DNA of 64,000 bases, taken from the NCBI GenBank assembly GCA_031272895.1, contig JAISSW010000003.1, forward strand, positions 1-64,000, in the 5' to 3' direction. Below the pieces are notes generated by a model that was not told the DNA's origin, did no database searches, and worked only from the letters and a program-made list of their open reading frames with translations. Position numbers and translations under genes: made by a program. Below are positions 24,190-34,900 of this stretch, piece after piece. Numbering within the stretch: the stretch's first letter is position 1; the number at the start of each line of letters is the position of its first letter. The stretch comes from Clostridium sp. (GTDB lineage: Bacteria > Bacillota > Clostridia > Oscillospirales > Acutalibacteraceae).

Positions 24190-27100
24190 TTATGGGTTGT
24201 AAACGTCCGGCAGGTAGAGTATAAGCCCGGAGCTGGTTTCAACGTGGGTTATATCCCATATTGTTACCCAGTTCACGCCGTCCGCGCTCACCTCCGTCAA
24301 CGTATCCCTGAAGGTGCGCCCGTTACTGACGTTGTAGTGCCAAATGATTATATACTCAATTTCGTAAAGCGCACCAAGGTCATACGTTATGGTAGCTTTT
24401 CCTGCTTGACCCGTTTGTGCGTAAGACGTTGTGTTTCCGTCCGTTGCGCGAGCGGCAGGATAAGACGAATGCCATGTAAAGCCTGTACTCAAGGTTGGTA
24501 TTTTGCCGGCAAGCCTGTTTACGCCGGTGCTGTCAATTGCCTGAACCTCATACCAGGTGTTTGCTGTGCTTGCACTGCTGCCGTTGATAGTGTCGCGTAT
24601 ATATCGGATTTTCGGCAGAGCGGTAGTTATGCCCTTGTTTTCACCTGAATCCCAGCCACCGATGGTGTTGGTAATAAGCTTGGAATCACTGTCGCCGCCG
24701 TCGTCCACCTTGGCGTTTTTGAACACCGCCTCGCCTGTGGCGTGTTCCTTCGTCAGTACAATATTAACAAGCTTATTGCCGCTTGCGTCCGTCAGCGCCG
24801 TGCCGTTTGTGTCGTCGCCGATTGCGTGGCTTGAAAGCTCATAGCGGTTTGTGTCCATCTCCTGCACACTGTAAACCCCCGGCGGCAGGTTGTAGATATA
24901 CTTGCTCAGCGTTATCCACCCGTCCGCGTCAGGCGTCAGCGCCGCAACGGTGGCGGCGTCAAAGCTTATCTCAGTGTAGTAATCCAGCTTGCGGTCCCAA
25001 TCGTTTGCCCAGTCGTTGCCGCCCCAAAGCGATGGTACTCCGCCGTCGCCCTCCAAGGAGGAAACCCGGAACATAAAGCTTATATCGCCGTGCGCGTTGA
25101 TGAAATCAGCCTTTTGTATCTTCTTTGTTATTTTCACTGCGGCGGCCACCGGGTTGACGCAATCCACTGTAAAGGTTTTGGATATACTTGGGTTAACCGT
25201 AAATTCGCCGGAATAGTGCGGCTCTGTGCCCGCCGGTTCATCGGAGAACAGGTAGGTCGGGGCATTATACGCCTCGGTGGCTTTTTCGACTATGCGATAG
25301 GTGCCGCCGGCAATGTTGCCGAAATACGCAATGCCGCTGCCGTTTGTTGTGCGTGTACCGTAAGCGCCAAGCGCGTCCTCCGCGTCATAATCAAGCCATG
25401 TGCCGTCCGCCTGCTTTTGCTGCAGCTTAAACTCCATGCCCGGCAGATTCGTGCCGCTGTCGTCCTGCTTGTGAATAACTAAGCTTGAAAACTTGTTTTT
25501 GTTCTCGTTAACAAGCTCCAGCTTAACGTCAAAGTTATCCTCGTTAATTATTATCTGCCTTGGGGTTGAATCAAGGCGGTACTCGCTGAGCGTTGCGGTT
25601 TCCGTAAGCACATAGGTGCCGTACTCCAAGCCGTCGAATATGGCAATTCCGCGGTAATCCGTTGTGCGAGTGCCGATTAACTCGCCGTCCTTCTCCAGCT
25701 TAAAGCTTACGCCCTCCAGCAACTGCCCGCCGTAATCGGAGAGCTTGGTTATTGTGATTTTGCCCAGAGCCAGGACGTTTTCAAAGTCTATGTAGATATT
25801 TCCGTCAAAGCCCGCGGTTGTTTTTACCGTGTTTGGCAAAAATGAGCGCACAGTTTTGTCAAGCTTATAGCCCGGGGCGTTTTGGCGTTCCTTGTAATAA
25901 TATGTAGTCCCCGCAACAAACTTAAAGTCGCTCGGCACCTGCAGCATACCCGTGTTGTCCGTCGTAGCCGTAAAGCCGGAAGCTCCGTCTGTAGCCCATG
26001 CGCTGTTGTTGTCCACACGGATTGTAACGCCCTCAATGCCCTTGCGCAGCTGCACCTCATCGGTTATATCGTTGACATAGAGCCTGAGGTAGGGCAAGCC
26101 GTTCAAGCAGTCGTTGAGTTGCGTGATTTCGGCTTCGGTCAGGTCAGAGTAGTAGATATTGTAGCCCGTGCCGTGCGCGGCGGTCAAGCGGTTGATAATA
26201 TCCGTCAGCCCAAAGAACTTCAATGTTTCCTCGGTGTCGGCGCAGATGGTATTATACTTGAAGAGCTGAAGCTTTGTTTCGTAGTTAACGGCCTCAAAAA
26301 CCTGGTACCCCGCGCCGATATACGCTGTAAATGTCGGCACAACGGCAGGCACGGTGTAGCCGTTCGGCACGGCGGTTTCCATGATATAAAGCGGGTGAGC
26401 CGTGTCGTTTTTGTATGCGGGGTCGCCAAGCGCCACAAGCTCGGACGCGCCGCAGCTGAGCAGCCAATCCTGCGTGATATAAATTTCGCCGTTCGCGTCC
26501 GTCACAACACTGACTGAGTTTGCCGTTGTGTAGGTTCCGCTTGCGATTGTGGCAACGCGGAACGTCACGCCGGGCAGCGGTTCGCCGTTTTGGTCTACCT
26601 TTTTGATTCTGGCAAGGAAGCCCTCGATTACGCTGTCGTTGCCTATGGTCAAATCCGTGTAGTTGACCTTATGACCGTCAAGGTACAAAATACCGTCAAG
26701 CGTTATGTAAATATCGTACTGCCCTGCGGGGTACGCGTTGTGAACGTCGTCGGCGGCAGTGCGCAGAGTGTAACCGTCGGTCGCCGCGTCCTCTGTTTCC
26801 ACAAGAGTGTAATGCACGCCGGGCGTAAGGTCAGAAAGCTCAAGCTCGCCGTTGACGTTTGTTTTTGCCGCCAAAAACGGTGTAGCCGGCAGGCTTACCG
26901 GGTCGGGGTACTGCGGGTTCTCGTAGAGGGTGAACTCGACGTTCGGCAGCTTTTTGCCCATGGTCTTGGTTAGGGAGTGGTTTGCGTAGGCCATAATGGC
27001 TTCATCAAAGATGCCGATTTTTATTAGCTTGAAGTTCGCTTTGTTGTTTATTACCGGCCCTAACTCTATTACCTGCCCGTCTGCCGTAAGCTCAAAGGTA

Positions 27101-30100
27101 GACGAGTAGCTTGGTGTTAGCTTGCTGCCGTTTGTGGAGGTTTCTTCTATTTTGTAGTTGCCAAGCGGCAAAGACTCCCAGCTTGCGTAGCCGTCCGGCT
27201 GCGTAACACGGATAATATCAACATAGGAGTTGCTTGCGTCAAGCCCGGTAACGCGGAAGGTTATGTTCTTCAGTGCGGCGCCCGCGGCGTTGTGTTTAAG
27301 GAGCTTGACCGTACCCGTTGGCGGCGGGGGCGGCGTAAGGTAGTTTTCCAGCACACCGGCGTTAAAGGTTCCGCCGTCGCCCGTAATGATAAGGTCCTCC
27401 TGCGTTACGCTCAAATCCGCCGCAGGGTCAAGCGTGTAACCCTCCAAGGCGGCAAGCTCCCTGATGACATAATTGCCCAGGGGAACATTGGTGAACGACA
27501 CAAAGCCGCTCGCGTCTGTCAGGTTAACCTGCACGACCTTATTTGTGGAAAGGTTAACCAGCCCCATGGAAACGCCCGCCAAGGGAATCATAGCCTTGGG
27601 TTCTGTGACGCTCGCGGGGTCCTCGCCGACTTTTTGCGCCAAGATATTCATCTCCGGCGGCAAAATTTGGTTGTATACCTTGTTTGACTCAGTAAAGGAG
27701 TGTTGCTCAAAGCCCTCGTTGGCGAAGGACACGTTAAAGCTGTTCCATGCCTGCCTGTTGATAAGCTCCATGTTGGCGTCCTCAGGCACGTTCATAATCA
27801 CGTTTATGCTGCGGTGGGAGAGCTTTGGCAGGTCGCCCGTTTCCACTTTTATGCCTGTAACATGAGCAATGAAGTCTTCCTCGCTTGCAAAGTCAGCAAC
27901 AGAATCCCCATTGAGGTCAACATCCCAGTAATCCGCTACGCCGGTGGACAAAATCCAGTGGGAATCTTCCGCAATCCACTCCTGTGTGTTAACCGCAGAG
28001 GGGTCGACGGTGTAATAGACCAGCCAGCTTTCGCCAACGGGCACCTCAATCGGTTGGGCAAGCGTGTTGCGGAATTCCGTGCCGCGCTCCGGATTCACTC
28101 CATTCTCTATTTTGGTGAGCTTATCGCCCACATAGGGGAAGATATCGTAGAACGTGAAGTCCAAGAGCGGCAGCTCGCTGGGGTTGTTTTGCAGCAGCTT
28201 GTATTCAATCTGAGTGCCGGCCTTGGTTTTAACGCCGCTTGTTCTCCAGTCGCCGTTAGGGTAGGCGCGGATTTCTTTTGTAGCGGCAACGGCAACGCCA
28301 CCCATCGCCGCAATCTCCTGATAGGCATAGCTTACATCTTGCTCACCGGGGGCGTCGTTGATGTCTAAATAGTTTGGATGCCCCGTGGCAATTTTTGTGG
28401 AATCGCCGATTATGAAGTTGTCACAGCTAAGGTAAGCCTCGTTAACTATGCTCAGGAAAGATGGTACTTCACCGTCCACCTCATACGGCGCAAGCGTAAC
28501 CTGCAGTGTAATCAAAGAGGTGCCGGAGGTGCCGAATATGCCGGAGGCGATGCCGTCGAGCACAAGTCTGTCGGCGGTCAAAATTATCGCCGTGCGCCCG
28601 GTACCCATGTAGTCCCCTACTACCTCGCACTTTGCGTTGATTGAATTGTTGAACAGCGCGGTGGTTTCGTAGCTGACAAGCTCTACATAACGCGGGAGCA
28701 GGTCGATGACCTTGATGTTTTTGGGGTTGGAGCTTGTGCTTCTCTCGCCGCTCAAGCTCAGTGTGTACTCGATAATATCCCCGTTGACAATAATAGTGTG
28801 CCCGTTCAGGGCTTTTGCGGGGCTTTTGTGTATGTTGAGTATGTTTGTTACGGGGTCAATATAAATCACGTCGCCGCTGTGGTGGGTGTGTAGGGTATCC
28901 AAGCCCTGCGCGTTTACTGTTGTAAAGTGCGCCATGGAATCGTTGAAGAACGAGGTTCTGCCGTTAGACAGGCAGTCAGAATAGGTCACTGACTCCGGGT
29001 CGCGGAGCTTTGCGTAGACATTGAACGACATTCGGCTGTCGGGCTCCATGGTATATCCGTCGGGCATATACAGCTCAAAGTAGGCTATGTTTTGGGCAAC
29101 CGCAGCGGGGAAAACGTACTCCCCGTCCGAGCTTGTGAAGAAAGCGTCGACTATTACGTTGTCCGCAGCGTCATAGGCAATTACCTCCACCGAGCCTTGG
29201 ACTGTTTGCTTTGCGCCGCTTGTTATTGTATTCTTCGTTGGGAACTGCACGGCGTAATAATACATACGCTCGTCAAGGTCAAAGTCCCTAAACCACACGT
29301 CTGTGTATGTGCCTTGTCCGTCGTCCTTTCTGTTGCCCATGGCGATGTTCCAGGTCATTCTTCCTGCCTTGTCGACCTCGTCGTCATAGAAGAAAACATG
29401 GTTGGAATTCCTGGCGTGCGGACCTGAGGCATTCTTCCCGTAGCTGCCTGCGGAGGTTGCCACAATGACAAAGCGAATACTGTCGGAGCTTGTGAAATAC
29501 TGCCTGCCGTCGTCGCCGACTTCAATGTCATTGAGGTCAATGTTGTTCGGTTCCGCTACGCGGGCGCGCAGCTCAACGTTATTGGTGACGTACTGCATAA
29601 GTCCCGGGGCGTCTAACCTTGCAAGCGGGAATGTCAAGGTAAGGGTTGGCCAGGCCGCGCCCGCCGGCAGGGTATGCCCCGGCGCAATTTGCGGGAACAC
29701 ATAGCGCACATGGATTCCGTCGTCCATAAGCTCCCAGTTGGGGTTTTTGGCAGGGTCAAAGTGCGCCCTTACCGTCAGACCGTCCTTGTTGACGTAGGTC
29801 GGCAGCTCGTCTATAACCTCAATTTGGTCAACATTGCGGTTCCAGTAGGTGGTTGAGGTGTTGAAGCTGTAGGTAAACTTAACGTCCTTTTCGGAGTTGA
29901 GGCTGATATAATGGACTCCGTTCTCCTCAACAACCTCGCCGTTGCTTATCTCATAATCGTTTTCCGAATGCCCGTTCATGTATTTGCGCACACTCGGAGT
30001 TCCGCTCTTGTAGCCCTTAAGGTGAGCCCCGCCGGTTTGCGCAAGGTATGTGCCGTCCGGGGCATAGAGGTACGCCGTAAGCTCCTCGTCGTAGCCCCAT

Positions 30101-33100
30101 GGGGTTTCATAATCCTTGAAGATTATGGAAATATCCGGCTGGACATTTTGCGCGCCGCCGTTAAGGGTAATCACAATATAGCCGTCCTCCACCACAAGGG
30201 AGCGCAGAACGCCGGTGGCGGGCAGGGCGTTGTTGTTGGAAACCGCCGTTTGCCCCGTGATTGCCGCAATAATTTTGCCGGAGGTGGTATCCGTATACGG
30301 ACCGACGGGGATATAAATCTTTGTGCCCGCGTCAACGCCGCTAAGGTTGGTCAGGTTAAGGCTGAACACCATAGCCTTGCCGATTTCCCACTCTGTGCCG
30401 GGGCCGCCAAGGCTGTTTTGTGCCTTGTTTGCCAAAGCGAACACCGTGATGTTAGGGTTGTTTACGGGGATATCGTCAGTGTAGTAGAGGTCAATCACGT
30501 TGCCCTCGCGCAAATCGTTAAGGGTGATTGTGCGGTCGGATGGGTCTATTAAGGCTTTGCCGGGGACTATGGGCTTGTCCGTCAGCGTGTAGCTGTCGCC
30601 GACATCCTTGTCCACATACACGGTTTGGGTTTTAATCAGCTCGCCGGTGGCTTGGTCGTAGCAGTTGACGACGACCTTTGCCCAGTTGACGCGCAGGGTG
30701 ACTGTCGACTGCGTTTGCCCCGCTGTAAGCTGCGCCGCAGTGGGGACGCGACCGAGTGCTGATTCCCCATCCTGCGCTATAACGTCCGGGTTTTCGGAAT
30801 AGACGTAGTAGTACACGTCGCCTTGGTTAAGGTCGCCGTCGTTAAGGGCTTGAATGGGCAGGTTATATACCCCGTCGGGCAGCAGGATTTCCGTACCGTT
30901 CGGCAAGCCGCTTGTTCCGCCGCCAAACATGGTTTTGTTATCAATAAAGCCGGCGTTTGACCAATAATATCTATGGCTGTTACCCGTGTCGGTAAGTTTC
31001 CACTTTATGTTCATTTGCCAGTTTGTAACAACCCACAGGATGTTCTTAAGGTTCGTCATTCCGCTAAGGTCAAGGGTTTTGCCGTCGCCGCCCAAAACAG
31101 CGTTGGGGAACACCGCGCCGGAAATAGTTTGCACCTTATCAAGGCTGTCAAAGTCCGGCAAGGGACCCTTCCAGCTGAGGAAGTAGCCCGTTGACGTAGG
31201 TATGAGTCTGCCGGTGCCAACGCTGTGGCTGAGGTATGGGACTGAACCCAGCATACGCATATCCGCGGGCAGGTTGATAGTTCCGGTGAATTTAACAAAG
31301 TTCCCGTAGTTGATGTACTTCATAGACTCCGGCAGGGTTAAGGACTCGCCCGCGAAGCTGTAAAACACATTTTCAGCAAGGGCATCCTCAAGGTTTGCCA
31401 TTGTGCCGTAGGTTGCGGTACTTGTGTTTGCGTCGTCCAGCGGCACATAGGGCGGGCCCGCGCTTTCCGGCACGGCCGCTGTGTCGCGGCGGTAAGCGGG
31501 GTTGTAGCCCTGGTAGCTTTCGTCGGGGTTAGCGCCCGGCCAGCCCGCAGTCCACCAGTTTTGCTGCAGGTTGATTAGCGAGCTTAAATCAAGGTTTGAG
31601 CCTACGCCCTGGTAGTTATAAAACGCCGCCGAGCCAATTGAGGTTATGTGGGTCAAATCCGGGAAGATGAGCCTGCTGTTGCTTGAGGTATCTCCGTTGC
31701 CGTAGGTATAAAAAGCGCTTGCGCCGATTGTAGTCAGCAGGTTCATTGGGGATAAATCCAGCGCGTAGTTTGTGCCCTTGTAGCTGTAAAAGGCGTAATC
31801 CTCAATGGTTTTGATTTTGGGGCACATATTGAAGTCAATGGGGTCAAGCAGGTTGTTGAAGCTGTAAAAGGCGTATGTGCCGATTGTGTCCAGCACCGTC
31901 AGCGTTGAAAGGTCAATGGGGTTGGAAACGGCATTGCCCACATAGCTGTAAAAGCCGCTGAGGTACTTAATCTTCGGGTTGCCGGTGAAGTCCAATGCCA
32001 AGGTTCCGTTGTTGCCCTTGTAGCTGCGGAAAGTGTCGCGGGTAATAACCTCAAGGTTGGGCATACCGTGCAAATCCAAGCCCGCCGCGCCGTTGTAGTT
32101 ATTGAACACACCATTGTTGGCAACATTGGTAAAGGATGTGCCGTTTGTGCCGTAGCCGAGCACCTTAACATTGGGCAAATCGGGGCAAAAGGCAACCGTG
32201 GCGTGGGCGGGGCTGTTGTAGGAATAGAACGCGCCCGCGCCGAGTGTAGTAAGGGTGTCGCGGATTGGGGTAAAGTTAAGCGCGCCGCCGCTGCCCGTGA
32301 AAGAGTAGAACGCCTTATAGCAAATCTTTTTAAGGTTGGGGGTTTGGGTAAAATCAAGCGTGGGCGGGTTATAGGACTGGAAGCACTGCGCACCGAAGCA
32401 ATCCAGCTTTGGGAATTGCGAGAAGTCAATTTCCGCGCCGTTGTAGTTTCTAAACGCAGCGCGCCCAAACACCTCTATATTTGTTGTGCCTGTGAAGTCA
32501 ATGCTTGTGCCAACAAACGCCGGGAACGCAGCCTGACCATCGTTGCCGAGATCGGCTGTTTCATCATAGCGGATACGGCTGCTGTAGCCAACACACACAA
32601 GGGAGGGCAGATTGCTTAAATCAAGCACTTGCCCTGTGCCTTTCCAAGTGAAAAAGCCTTCAATTTGGTATAGCTTTGGCTTGTTGTTAAGCCCCAGAAT
32701 TTGTGCGCCGTTGTAGTAACAGAATGCGGAGTTAACAATTTGCTCCAAATTAACTGCACCCGTAAAATCAAGCCCTGTGCCTTCAAAAACATAAAACGCT
32801 TGCTGCCCAATATATTTCAGCTTTGGGAAGTCAAAGCTCAGGGTTGTTCCCGTGCCTTTGTAAGAAACAAAAGCATACGTCGATATGGTCGTGAGCGAAG
32901 GCAGGTTCTCAAATGTCAAATTACCATTGAAATTGTTAAACGCACGGTTCCCAATTGTCGTCAGCTTAGGCATATCGGCAAGTATCAAATCCGTGCCAAC
33001 AAATTGTTCAAAAGCATAGTTGCTATTGATTGAAACAAGGTTTTTACACACGCTCAGGTCAAGCACCTGCCCGGTACCCTTGTAGTAGCGCAGGGCGGAG

Positions 33101-34830
33101 TCGTTAATGGTTTTAAGCCCCGTCATGTTGGAAAAGTCAATGGTGGTCATAAGCCCGCTCAGGGTCGTCGCCGAGCCTTGGAAGCCGTTGGTCAGGGTTT
33201 GCAGCACCACATTTTTGTTTGCCGGTGCCGCCGTTAAGGTACCGCCCGCCGCACCCGTATAGCCGGGGTTCATGCCGGGGAACACGACCGCACGCTTAGC
33301 GCCCGCGCCGGCGTACGCCCCCGTGCCGTTAAACTTCGCAAGCCCCTGCGCGGAAAAGCCCATAAGCTGAACGCCGTTGTAGGCAAAGTCGCCGTATGTC
33401 CAGCCGTTGCCAATGTCCACCTGGAGGATATCCGCCGCAACAGTGACTGTTCGCTGCAGCTTGGTGGTGTTGCCGTCGGCGCCCGTCGCGGAATATTCTA
33501 AGATATAGTTAATCGCCACAGAGCTGTCTAAGGTCGTGCCGCTGCCGGAGTTCAGGGTTGTACCCGCGTAGGCGGTTGGCTTAACCACCTTTATAGTCAC
33601 CGCGGAGAACGGCATTGTAACAACATTGTCGGGGTCGGAAACATCCGTAACCACCACGTTTTGCATTAGGGCGTCAAAGTCAATCGTGTCGCCGTTCTCG
33701 AACGAGGCGGAGCTAAGCCCCGGGGCGGTTATCGCCGCGCCCGCCATTGTGAACTGCGGGCCGCTGTCCGTTGGTATATAGTAGATAGTATATGTTGGGT
33801 TCGCCGTCGGCGTGTGGTAAAGCTTGCCGCCCGAAAGCGTTGCGCCCACGGGGTTAGTGGAAACGACGCCGTAGGGCTTATAGCCGGCAAGCGCCGGTGC
33901 GGCGTAAATAAAGGGGTTGCCCTTGGACATCATATAGGTGCTTGCAACGAGCTGGGTTTCGGTGTCCGTTGTGTAGGATACGTCCGACTGTATACTTGTT
34001 TGCGTTGTGTAATCAACAAACTTAATCGTCGCCGTTAGGGGGTTGACAATCTCGCCCCACTGCCCGTCAATTATGTTTGTTGTAATATAGGCGTTTGTGG
34101 TTGTAACCAGCACATAGCGGCCATTGTTGGCAAAAACGTGCTGACCGTATGAAAACACGGTGTTGGGGATTGTTATGCTGACAATGTGGTTGAACTCAAA
34201 CGCGCCGTCACCGATTGTCTGCAGGGTTTCCGGGAAAGCGGGCAGCGCCGTAAGCTCATTCTGCTGGAACGCACCCTCCGGGATAGAAACAAGATGTGAC
34301 GGCCAAGCGCTGATTGTGCTGATTTGGTTATTCGCAAAGGCAAATTTTCCCATTGAAACCAAGGACGAGGGCAGCGTTACCGTGCTCAGGGAGTTGAAGG
34401 CAAAGGCACTCTCGCCGATTGTTTTGATGGTGGTGGGGAAAGACACGGAACTGAGGTTGTTGCCTTGGAAGGCCTGCTTGCCGATTGTTTCAATGCCCTC
34501 CGGGATTGTGACGGAGTTAATGTACTTGTTCAGAAACAGCTGCTGCCCCAGCGCCTTAACGGGGACGTCGGTATCATAATTGCCGTCGCTGTCTGTGTCC
34601 ACCGGAAACGTAGCGGGGATAACCGGGTTGGTTTCATGCCCCAAATAGACCAGCAGGCTCTGCGTAGCCTCGTCAAAAAGGTAGAGGGTCGTGGGGTCCG
34701 CGGGCGCGGCACGGGTGGTGAGCACGGGCAGAATAATCCCGCACAGCAAAAGCAGCGCGACACTGATAATCACCGCGCGCCAACGCTTAATGAATGCAAG
34801 CGTCCGTTCCTTCGTCGTCACAAAAAACAT
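24190..34830 (-). CDS. Giant modular surface protein with LRR, MucBP-like, Cna_B and F5/8 C domains (3546 aa)
   Basis: The ATG at 34830 has AGGAGAG upstream. An N-terminal signal peptide spans about 1-42 (…LTTRA). The visible modules are as follows. BspA-type LRR_5 repeats (TIGxxAFxxNxL) occupy about 85-250. A MucBP-like stretch lies at about 265-355. A second, atypical LRR array runs about 555-1090 with a recurring AFYxYxGxGxxLDLSxxPxL pattern. A second MucBP-like unit lies at about 1380-1450. A long beta-rich region (about 1460-2390) includes DUF11-like segments such as GDIIEYTLSLSG. At least seven Cna_B/SpaA domains follow from about 2400 to 3230. A discoidin (F5/8 type C) domain fills about 3420-3546. 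There is no LPxTG signal, C-terminal membrane span or positive tail. It is probably an adhesin exported with the TasA-like proteins; anchoring is unexplained. Confidence 0.9.
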   Translation of the reverse strand: MFFVTTKERTLAFIKRWRAVIISVALLLLCGIILPVLTTRAAPADPTTLYLFDEATQSLLVYLGHETNPVIPATFPVDTDSDGNYDTDVPVKALGQQLFLNKYINSVTIPEGIETIGKQAFQGNNLSSVSFPTTIKTIGESAFAFNSLSTVTLPSSLVSMGKFAFANNQISTISAWPSHLVSIPEGAFQQNELTALPAFPETLQTIGDGAFEFNHIVSITIPNTVFSYGQHVFANNGRYVLVTTTNAYITTNIIDGQWGEIVNPLTATIKFVDYTTQTSIQSDVSYTTDTETQLVASTYMMSKGNPFIYAAPALAGYKPYGVVSTNPVGATLSGGKLYHTPTANPTYTIYYIPTDSGPQFTMAGAAITAPGLSSASFENGDTIDFDALMQNVVVTDVSDPDNVVTMPFSAVTIKVVKPTAYAGTTLNSGSGTTLDSSVAINYILEYSATGADGNTTKLQRTVTVAADILQVDIGNGWTYGDFAYNGVQLMGFSAQGLAKFNGTGAYAGAGAKRAVVFPGMNPGYTGAAGGTLTAAPANKNVVLQTLTNGFQGSATTLSGLMTTIDFSNMTGLKTINDSALRYYKGTGQVLDLSVCKNLVSINSNYAFEQFVGTDLILADMPKLTTIGNRAFNNFNGNLTFENLPSLTTISTYAFVSYKGTGTTLSFDFPKLKYIGQQAFYVFEGTGLDFTGAVNLEQIVNSAFCYYNGAQILGLNNKPKLYQIEGFFTWKGTGQVLDLSNLPSLVCVGYSSRIRYDETADLGNDGQAAFPAFVGTSIDFTGTTNIEVFGRAAFRNYNGAEIDFSQFPKLDCFGAQCFQSYNPPTLDFTQTPNLKKICYKAFYSFTGSGGALNFTPIRDTLTTLGAGAFYSYNSPAHATVAFCPDLPNVKVLGYGTNGTSFTNVANNGVFNNYNGAAGLDLHGMPNLEVITRDTFRSYKGNNGTLALDFTGNPKIKYLSGFYSYVGNAVSNPIDLSTLTVLDTIGTYAFYSFNNLLDPIDFNMCPKIKTIEDYAFYSYKGTNYALDLSPMNLLTTIGASAFYTYGNGDTSSNSRLIFPDLTHITSIGSAAFYNYQGVGSNLDLSSLINLQQNWWTAGWPGANPDESYQGYNPAYRRDTAAVPESAGPPYVPLDDANTSTATYGTMANLEDALAENVFYSFAGESLTLPESMKYINYGNFVKFTGTINLPADMRMLGSVPYLSHSVGTGRLIPTSTGYFLSWKGPLPDFDSLDKVQTISGAVFPNAVLGGDGKTLDLSGMTNLKNILWVVTNWQMNIKWKLTDTGNSHRYYWSNAGFIDNKTMFGGGTSGLPNGTEILLPDGVYNLPIQALNDGDLNQGDVYYYVYSENPDVIAQDGESALGRVPTAAQLTAGQTQSTVTLRVNWAKVVVNCYDQATGELIKTQTVYVDKDVGDSYTLTDKPIVPGKALIDPSDRTITLNDLREGNVIDLYYTDDIPVNNPNITVFALANKAQNSLGGPGTEWEIGKAMVFSLNLTNLSGVDAGTKIYIPVGPYTDTTSGKIIAAITGQTAVSNNNALPATGVLRSLVVEDGYIVITLNGGAQNVQPDISIIFKDYETPWGYDEELTAYLYAPDGTYLAQTGGAHLKGYKSGTPSVRKYMNGHSENDYEISNGEVVEENGVHYISLNSEKDVKFTYSFNTSTTYWNRNVDQIEVIDELPTYVNKDGLTVRAHFDPAKNPNWELMDDGIHVRYVFPQIAPGHTLPAGAAWPTLTLTFPLARLDAPGLMQYVTNNVELRARVAEPNNIDLNDIEVGDDGRQYFTSSDSIRFVIVATSAGSYGKNASGPHARNSNHVFFYDDEVDKAGRMTWNIAMGNRKDDGQGTYTDVWFRDFDLDERMYYYAVQFPTKNTITSGAKQTVQGSVEVIAYDAADNVIVDAFFTSSDGEYVFPAAVAQNIAYFELYMPDGYTMEPDSRMSFNVYAKLRDPESVTYSDCLSNGRTSFFNDSMAHFTTVNAQGLDTLHTHHSGDVIYIDPVTNILNIHKSPAKALNGHTIIVNGDIIEYTLSLSGERSTSSNPKNIKVIDLLPRYVELVSYETTALFNNSINAKCEVVGDYMGTGRTAIILTADRLVLDGIASGIFGTSGTSLITLQVTLAPYEVDGEVPSFLSIVNEAYLSCDNFIIGDSTKIATGHPNYLDINDAPGEQDVSYAYQEIAAMGGVAVAATKEIRAYPNGDWRTSGVKTKAGTQIEYKLLQNNPSELPLLDFTFYDIFPYVGDKLTKIENGVNPERGTEFRNTLAQPIEVPVGESWLVYYTVDPSAVNTQEWIAEDSHWILSTGVADYWDVDLNGDSVADFASEEDFIAHVTGIKVETGDLPKLSHRSINVIMNVPEDANMELINRQAWNSFNVSFANEGFEQHSFTESNKVYNQILPPEMNILAQKVGEDPASVTEPKAMIPLAGVSMGLVNLSTNKVVQVNLTDASGFVSFTNVPLGNYVIRELAALEGYTLDPAADLSVTQEDLIITGDGGTFNAGVLENYLTPPPPPTGTVKLLKHNAAGAALKNITFRVTGLDASNSYVDIIRVTQPDGYASWESLPLGNYKIEETSTNGSKLTPSYSSTFELTADGQVIELGPVINNKANFKLIKIGIFDEAIMAYANHSLTKTMGKKLPNVEFTLYENPQYPDPVSLPATPFLAAKTNVNGELELSDLTPGVHYTLVETEDAATDGYTLRTAADDVHNAYPAGQYDIYITLDGILYLDGHKVNYTDLTIGNDSVIEGFLARIKKVDQNGEPLPGVTFRVATIASGTYTTANSVSVVTDANGEIYITQDWLLSCGASELVALGDPAYKNDTAHPLYIMETAVPNGYTVPAVVPTFTAYIGAGYQVFEAVNYETKLQLFKYNTICADTEETLKFFGLTDIINRLTAAHGTGYNIYYSDLTEAEITQLNDCLNGLPYLRLYVNDITDEVQLRKGIEGVTIRVDNNSAWATDGASGFTATTDNTGMLQVPSDFKFVAGTTYYYKERQNAPGYKLDKTVRSFLPNTVKTTAGFDGNIYIDFENVLALGKITITKLSDYGGQLLEGVSFKLEKDGELIGTRTTDYRGIAIFDGLEYGTYVLTETATLSEYRLDSTPRQIIINEDNFDVKLELVNENKNKFSSLVIHKQDDSGTNLPGMEFKLQQKQADGTWLDYDAEDALGAYGTRTTNGSGIAYFGNIAGGTYRIVEKATEAYNAPTYLFSDEPAGTEPHYSGEFTVNPSISKTFTVDCVNPVAAAVKITKKIQKADFINAHGDISFMFRVSSLEGDGGVPSLWGGNDWANDWDRKLDYYTEISFDAATVAALTPDADGWITLSKYIYNLPPGVYSVQEMDTNRYELSSHAIGDDTNGTALTDASGNKLVNIVLTKEHATGEAVFKNAKVDDGGDSDSKLITNTIGGWDSGENKGITTALPKIRYIRDTINGSSASTANTWYEVQAIDSTGVNRLAGKIPTLSTGFTWHSSYPAARATDGNTTSYAQTGQAGKATITYDLGALYEIEYIIIWHYNVSNGRTFRDTLTEVSADGVNWVTIWDITHVETSSGLILYLPDVYNP

Positions 34831-34900
34831 CTCTAACTCTCCTATCGGCCCAACCCGGGTGCCGTATCCTTTCTCTTTTTCACTCCTAAAGTATTAAAAA

